A stretch of DNA of 26,823 nucleotides, from contig JAABPT010000473.1 of assembly GCA_011391855.1 (NCBI GenBank), positions 1 to 26,823 of the forward strand. Reading direction: 5' to 3'. This DNA comes from Burkholderiales bacterium (lineage in GTDB: Bacteria; Pseudomonadota; Gammaproteobacteria; Burkholderiales; Burkholderiaceae_C). Numbering within the stretch: position 1 is the first letter of the stretch; every line of letters starts with the position of its first letter. The translations under genes and the position numbers were made by a program. The notes under the pieces were generated by a model, which did no database searches, was not told where the DNA came from, and saw only the letters and a program-made list of their open reading frames with translations. This document shows, piece by piece, positions 24,001 through 26,823 of this stretch.

Positions 24001-25580
24001 TCAGTCGCGTCAGCAACGTTCAGGGCTTCGAATCGATGGTGCTCACCGACGCTTCTGTCGCCGGCGGTAACGTCTTCACGTTCAACCCGGCCAGCAATAC
24101 GCTGATCCAGGGTTCGACCACGGTGGTCACCTCGGCGGACATCCTTAGCTTCGGCGGTTTGGTGCTCGAGCAGGACGGCTGGGGCGAAAGCTACCTGAAT
24201 GACGTCGCCGCAGGCGTCACCGTCAACATCGTCGGCGCTGCCGGCGGTCAGGTGCATGGCGGTGCGGGCGTAGACAACCTCACCGGTAGTGCCTCTGGCG
24301 ACGTGCTGCGCGGCAACGGCGGCAACGACGTGCTCGACGGCGGTCTCGGCATCGAGACGCGCACGATCCAGATCAACCCGACCGGCACCACTGCCGTCGG
24401 CGCGGTTACGCTGAACCTCGACGGCGTCATCTTGACGCTCAACGTGGGCGGCGCGGCCGACAACGATCCGGACGCAGGTGATAACCTCTCGATCGCGGCG
24501 GGCGGTGGCTCCCACAGCATCGGCAACGCCCTGGCCATCCTGGCCTCGGCCAATCTCGACGAGGTTAACGCGACCAGCGCCTTTGGCGGCACCGACCTGC
24601 TGGCGGTCTCGTACAACCAGAACAACGGCCTGCTGACCTTCACGTTCGCTCCGGGCGTTGATGTTGCAGCAACCGACTCGATCTCGGTCTCGGGCGCCGG
24701 CCTGGGCACCGTGACCGTGACGGGTGAGGTGGTCGTGACCAACGGCGGCAACGGCGGCGCGGACACCTACGTGTTCGAAGACACCGCGGCAGCCAACGGC
24801 GTCGATACCATCAACAACTTCGACGTTGCCGATACGCTGTTGGTTGCCGACTTCCTGGGCGGTGCCACGGTGAAGGCTGCAGCTGCGGTCAACGCCACGG
24901 CGGGCCTCAACCTGACCGGCGCCGAAAACTACGGTGTGTTGTTCAACAAGGCAGCCCTGGTGGCCGCTGATGTTGCGGTGGCTGCGGCCGCCGGCAAGAT
25001 CGCGGTGGAAGACAACGGCAAGGCGGTGGTGCTGGTGACGGCAGACGCCGACGGTGTGGCAGACGCCACCAACCAGGCCTATGACGTGTACTACATCCAG
25101 GACACCAACAGCAGCACCACGGCGCAGACCTACGCGGTCACCAAGGTGGCCACGCTGAACAGCCCCATCGAGCTCAGCGCCGCGGCTGTGCTGACCGGTG
25201 TTGTTGTCCCGCCGGTGGTGCCGCCTGTGGGGGGCACTGTGGTTGATCTCGTCGAGGGCTCGACCGCCCCCGTGGCAGCCACGGCTGCTGATGAGGTCTT
25301 CACCCTGGACGTCGATGCCGCCAAGCTGCTGACAGCCAACACGCAGATCGACCTCACCGCCTTCAGTACCGCCAACGACGGGCTCTCGTTCAACCTGCCG
25401 ACCGCCAGTGGTGTCACCACCCTGGCTGCGCTCGACGGGGTGCAGGGTGTGGTCGTCCAGCTCGACCCGTTCACGGGCTCGACGGTGGTGACCTTTGGCG
25501 CGGATGCGGACGGCGACGTCATATCGCTGACACTTGTTGGTGTGGCTGATGCTTCGTTGGTCGACGTCCTGGTCGTCTAA
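18081..25580 (+). CDS. giant RTX/S-layer-like secreted surface protein
   Basis: The product has 2499 residues without a single cysteine, rich in Asp, Gly, Asn, Thr and Ala. The N-terminal part (about 1-135) is a helical, non-repeat domain with no signal peptide; its layout recalls the anchoring region of Caulobacter RsaA-type S-layer proteins. Glycine-rich calcium-binding RTX blocks lie near 263-285, 440-495, 657-680, 1121-1155 (GGTGDDRVEGSTGADVLDGG) and 2070-2092 (GNGGNDVLDGG), separated by long beta-rich modules. After a proline linker (about 2373-2385, PPVVPPV) comes a C-terminal module of about 115 residues that ends in hydrophobic DVLVV, typical of a type I secretion signal. It is probably exported in one step by a T1SS and folded by Ca2+ outside the cell as an S-layer protein or large adhesin. 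No enzyme domain was recognised. The ATG has a strong AGGAG site. Confidence 0.88.
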   Translation: MTTPSFDQTLIARAATGLYNLQLGNTTMDWALGALTDNRTVADLVNQLYVRDFGTMSDADVAAMVVANVNITEPPLVVADATLYVAQRLGQVALEQKGAMVLAVLQEFSLLADDPIYGSYATAFNAQIDAAVGYAQIPGSVDVPLDQPASMEGKVFVLTPVQVPGAEATTLDVMRLTGDQGARIDLTANNNQVRGLDLDGDGTIENNGVENNNPTTLDDGKDFEIVDAYMRNRLNEGDAANNFLGNIEFDGTGFAGDGVNTNGNIFLGGLGADTALGGIGNDFMAGGGVASGNGGGDTLFGGRNADFFFAELSLLDNTDGNSLVINGGSTSDDAAVGNNTPQDSDWLLIEVSDDEDGTVINLADGDDADGLDENDQSVVTGTGRTMLMTEIEHVDASGNLYGFLDDVAVAIGGGGMMVGGENVGIGASAQLNIIGSIANNILIGGYDNDLIEGGDGSDLLMGGNLRYSLNNPNAAGIVNDGRDELIGGAGDDNLVWEADGGIYEGDISEDAAGAGDDTLWLTSQSLGTRTATAMTTDGILRFDLATGGGSGVAGGLDASAGYGGADKNAPASSSQYAGIWTADQTNYAAGVSRTQVQDMESIIATGLGGVDYRAAGSNDPDLAFNNQQNHRAYEGALDLRGTSGANTLYASLGDFSDVVEGRGGDDSLTGGGGNDDFYFGTANGGALLGDGVDVIHRQSDVNGDNLWDTDLDGEGLFERDFNIGGTSTTGASSLTVDLGTTDLASADVALTSFSIRIDGVTFAVADSAALMAATSAAAVAALVNTAYQVLDARVSATASGNTIVVSDTAGRNISDTVAEGYAVGGVVSNGAFSAQATYAPAGTATTQDRLIYKSFEDRADNEGVNDDSVLGSTISLGVDAYAEDLVINFADEDGDGMATTRIAEDQSYALTFTNLTTQDRVTITVNGINYELTVGVDLDGNVIPAEDGVADAQADIQAAFLARLTAFINSYMDDDTSAGEVAAALAGSTITLTQAPYDGEQTVFMRVTAPQPTNTSGGEPAKVTVDNTSQHEVELLDFDGRNGNLHNKNVLFVGENGTSRAILATAKNAGETLAGSEALVVDVGPNNLQDFVFGTTTAIPNNIATNSPLSSVANGVAFHGDDFLLGGNGTDIINGGTGDDRVEGSTGADVLDGGKNFYAVQVLGEPQARVYVLNKWEAANPTKVTALNSLTISSIQLINQSENGVATASGEFDDTLQFSQSLFTAGVTRFTVTLDNFALAGGVVELRNDGAGSVGVDVDGNGTVDHTTKFTNFENIRTVSGTGNAVANSGQGSDTLDATALSAVTTGAGGISYNLTNSAAAGEVRYSTNAIIGTVASGDPQYPTASDYESLVLLVDGVESVVTSDGADLLLIDETEAAKNNTFAAGLGIDRIEYQNAFAGEATDGAAEPTVTIKLDAVAASAGGTDTVTMTGGRVGSTVAVDSLGGVEYITLAGNTAESTRENDMLDISAFATGATVSYINGRVTAGADTHVTIQGIEEIERVMGGAGNDTVLVADSATMSANARNDQTDGTPDQNILFMTYADFDQLNTNATTRKSFGAQVLAGEIVQVNNQGEFSFTLGEAATGSDLDRVDYSAEDGRIVVPVGQETATTPQYVVVDGNLDGAITGSQDRVDALREVEQIVASKGESVLDFTAVGQARQITFQYAEPATNPADKAVIEQVIRIADGSGNTLSGLNAFVEKYTYDSPTSTLPPVADATWNRVEGSDASEVIIYQGSEDLVNQSGLDHRFTNDTLTLRGGANEVRYSPLETSISLTVTVAEENLATAGVAEGRVSGTVTFQNGNGVALAGGGTHTISSHGADNSTAPGSLKIEASQDAEDSVTFDNVTDKTIILGTSPGVIDVRSSNTPTMNTMVLTGFELMVDGATNDLYDVRSLATTAGLTLTDNAANDHDTLKVANDSVNAGVISLLTLNGPRPAGFNFDFDALDVTAVTATGLTVIGTGDVTDEVVLGALSRVSNVQGFESMVLTDASVAGGNVFTFNPASNTLIQGSTTVVTSADILSFGGLVLEQDGWGESYLNDVAAGVTVNIVGAAGGQVHGGAGVDNLTGSASGDVLRGNGGNDVLDGGLGIETRTIQINPTGTTAVGAVTLNLDGVILTLNVGGAADNDPDAGDNLSIAAGGGSHSIGNALAILASANLDEVNATSAFGGTDLLAVSYNQNNGLLTFTFAPGVDVAATDSISVSGAGLGTVTVTGEVVVTNGGNGGADTYVFEDTAAANGVDTINNFDVADTLLVADFLGGATVKAAAAVNATAGLNLTGAENYGVLFNKAALVAADVAVAAAAGKIAVEDNGKAVVLVTADADGVADATNQAYDVYYIQDTNSSTTAQTYAVTKVATLNSPIELSAAAVLTGVVVPPVVPPVGGTVVDLVEGSTAPVAATAADEVFTLDVDAAKLLTANTQIDLTAFSTANDGLSFNLPTASGVTTLAALDGVQGVVVQLDPFTGSTVVTFGADADGDVISLTLVGVADASLVDVLVV

Positions 25581-25595
25581 CTGAGTCTCCCTTCT

Positions 25596-25625
25596 GGTAG
25601 CGAGTGCCTCACGGCGCTCGCTACC
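25596..25625 (+). terminator. intrinsic terminator-like hairpin after the giant gene
   Basis: GGTAGCGAG (25596-25604) pairs perfectly with CTCGCTACC (25617-25625). The inner TGCC and GGCG extend the stem to 13 bp with one T-G wobble and a TCAC tetraloop. A pyrimidine-rich tail GTTGTCTACTTTCTTT follows at 25626-25641. It lies 15 bp after the giant gene's stop and just before the ribosome site of the next gene. The tail is interrupted by G, A and C, so termination may be partial. Confidence 0.75.
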
Positions 25626-25653
25626 GTTGTCTACTTTCTTTGGGGAAAAGCAA

Positions 25654-26823
25654 ATGGCTTTTACTACCGGTAATGACGTCAACTTCCTGCAGGCCACCGA
25701 CACCGCAATCGTCGGCGCTGCCGGCGGCAGTGACACCTATGTGCTCGACAGCAACCTGCTCTCGGCCGGGCAGAAGCTGACTCTCTCGGATACGCAGGGC
25801 ACCAACATACTGCAATTGGTCGGGGGTCTCACGATCGCCAGCAGCCAGATTGCCTCGAACGCGCTGAAGCTCACGCTGTCCAACGGCGCAGAAATCACCA
25901 TCCTGGGCGCAGATGCCTTCACTTACGTCACGGGCGGAGCCATCCCCTCAGGCGCGGGTGGCCTGAGCCAGAACTACGCCGACTTCGTGGTCGACTCGCT
26001 GGGGGCCGTGGTGCCGCCGGCCGGTCAAATTGTGAACGGCGACCCCAACCTCACGGTCAACGCGGCGGGCGGAACGGGCCTGAACCCACCCATTCAGTTC
26101 GTGCTCACTGCCAGCGTCAGTGACGTTACCGAGGGCCAGGGAAACCTGGCCTTTCGTCTGGAACTCGACCAGGCGCCCAGCAGCGACCTGACCATCAATG
26201 TCTACACCGGCGCCGCCGGCGACACCGCTACGGCTGGCCTGGACTACACGCCGGTTTCCCGGCAGGTCACCTTCGCAGCCGGGCAGACGGTGCAGTTCGT
26301 CGACGTGGCCGTCAATAATGACAGCCTCGTCGAGGGACCCGAGACCGTCACCCTGGTCGTCAATGCGGCCAGCAACATTACCGTCCAGGGCGATCTGGTC
26401 GCAGTCATCAACAGCGAAGACCTGGGCAACCGGGCGCCCGTGGCCTATGACCAGGCGACGGTCGGCAACGAAGGCAGCCCGATTCCCGGGCGCGTGGCCG
26501 GTACCGACCTGGACGGCGACACGCTGGTCTACTCGATTGCCACCCCCGCCGGCAACGGCACCGTGAACATCGTCGCCAGCACCGGCGACTTCGTCTATAC
26601 GCCCAACGTCGGCTTCTTTGGCTCCGACAGCTTCGTCTACCAGGTGAGCGACGGCAACGGCGGCACCGACACCGCCATCGTCAGCATCACCGTCAACGAT
26701 GTCGCCAACGTGCTCACGCCGGGCATCGACAATGTCGTGCTCAGCGGCACCCTGGGCCAGGCCGTGATCGGCAACGACCAGACCTACAACCCGGGCGACA
26801 GCATCCAGGGCGGTGCCGGTGTC
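25654..26823 (+). CDS. second large surface protein, Calx-beta/cadherin-like/RTX type (5' part)
   Basis: The frame is open from ATG 25654 (GGGGAAAAG ribosome site) to the window end, 390 residues without a stop, so the gene is truncated by the window edge. The N-terminal 125 residues (MAFTTGNDVNFLQATDT, SDTYVLDSNLLSAGQKLTL, ITILGADAFTYVTGG) are a module found at the start of large RTX proteins, with no signal peptide. Residues of about 150-257 are a Calx-beta domain (SVSDVTEGQGNLAFRLELDQ, ATAGLDYTPVSRQVTFAAGQ, DSLVEGPETVTLVV). Residues of about 260-350 are a cadherin-like/Big_9-type domain (NRAPVAYDQA, GTVNIVASTGDFVYTPNVGF, YQVSDGNGGTDTAIVSITVN). From 354 on, GIDNVVLSGTLGQAV and GDSIQGGAGV begin an RTX-style repeat section. 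It is probably secreted by the same T1SS as the giant protein. Confidence 0.88.
   Translation, partial: MAFTTGNDVNFLQATDTAIVGAAGGSDTYVLDSNLLSAGQKLTLSDTQGTNILQLVGGLTIASSQIASNALKLTLSNGAEITILGADAFTYVTGGAIPSGAGGLSQNYADFVVDSLGAVVPPAGQIVNGDPNLTVNAAGGTGLNPPIQFVLTASVSDVTEGQGNLAFRLELDQAPSSDLTINVYTGAAGDTATAGLDYTPVSRQVTFAAGQTVQFVDVAVNNDSLVEGPETVTLVVNAASNITVQGDLVAVINSEDLGNRAPVAYDQATVGNEGSPIPGRVAGTDLDGDTLVYSIATPAGNGTVNIVASTGDFVYTPNVGFFGSDSFVYQVSDGNGGTDTAIVSITVNDVANVLTPGIDNVVLSGTLGQAVIGNDQTYNPGDSIQGGAGV

Noticed and set aside
20313..25736. 1807-residue open frame on the minus strand
   Set aside because: It lies entirely opposite the giant gene and follows from its GC-rich, codon-biased sequence. Its composition is His/Arg/Val/Gly-rich without domains, whereas the plus-strand frame has clear RTX motifs and a ribosome site.

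Overview
The window is about 26.8 kb of uniformly GC-rich DNA with dense, translationally coupled genes. The protein families and codon use point to a betaproteobacterium, most likely Burkholderiales (a Rubrivivax/Leptothrix/Sphaerotilus-type organism). The taxonomic call is inference from style, because no rRNA or tRNA gene is present. No CRISPR array and no insertion sequence was seen.

Region A (1-11862, all + strand) is part of a surface-glycan (exopolysaccharide or O-antigen type) cluster. A block of overlapping genes (66-4984) encodes two SAM methyltransferases flanking two GT4 and one GT2 glycosyltransferases. After it come a sugar aminotransferase (6325), a monotopic phosphoglycosyl transferase that starts glycan assembly on undecaprenyl phosphate (8117), and a membrane-anchored UDP-sugar 4,6-dehydratase (9949). 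Dehydratase, aminotransferase and phosphoglycosyl transferase are three of the four activities of a PglF/E/D/C-like amino-sugar pathway; the acetyltransferase is not seen. Three genes of another type are interspersed: two DUF4143-type AAA+ ATPases with a nuclease-like C-terminus (5073 and 8769), each preceded by an AT-rich spacer with palindromes, and a Uma2-family nuclease-like gene (7528).

Region B (11874-17742) looks like a signalling module. A Crp/Fnr-family regulator on the minus strand (11874-12581) is divergent from a three-gene operon: an exported FecR-domain protein, a CHASE2-sensor class III nucleotidyl cyclase, and an exported TPR plus beta-barrel outer-membrane protein. The regulator has the CRP recognition-helix pattern RETVxR. 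CRP-like boxes lie in the divergent promoter region (12608-12623) and, as an 18-bp perfect inverted repeat, upstream of the giant gene (17853-17870). The cyclase and the regulator both lack canonical nucleotide-handling residues.

Region C (17743-26823) holds a 338-bp leader region, a giant cysteine-free RTX/S-layer-like protein of 2499 residues, an intergenic hairpin terminator, and the first 390 residues of a second large Calx-beta/cadherin-like/RTX-type protein that runs off the window. Both look like type I secretion substrates; no T1SS transporter is in the window.

The working model, which is inference, is that Region B senses an envelope signal and controls production of the surface proteins of Region C, next to the genes for the glycan that such a layer may bind.
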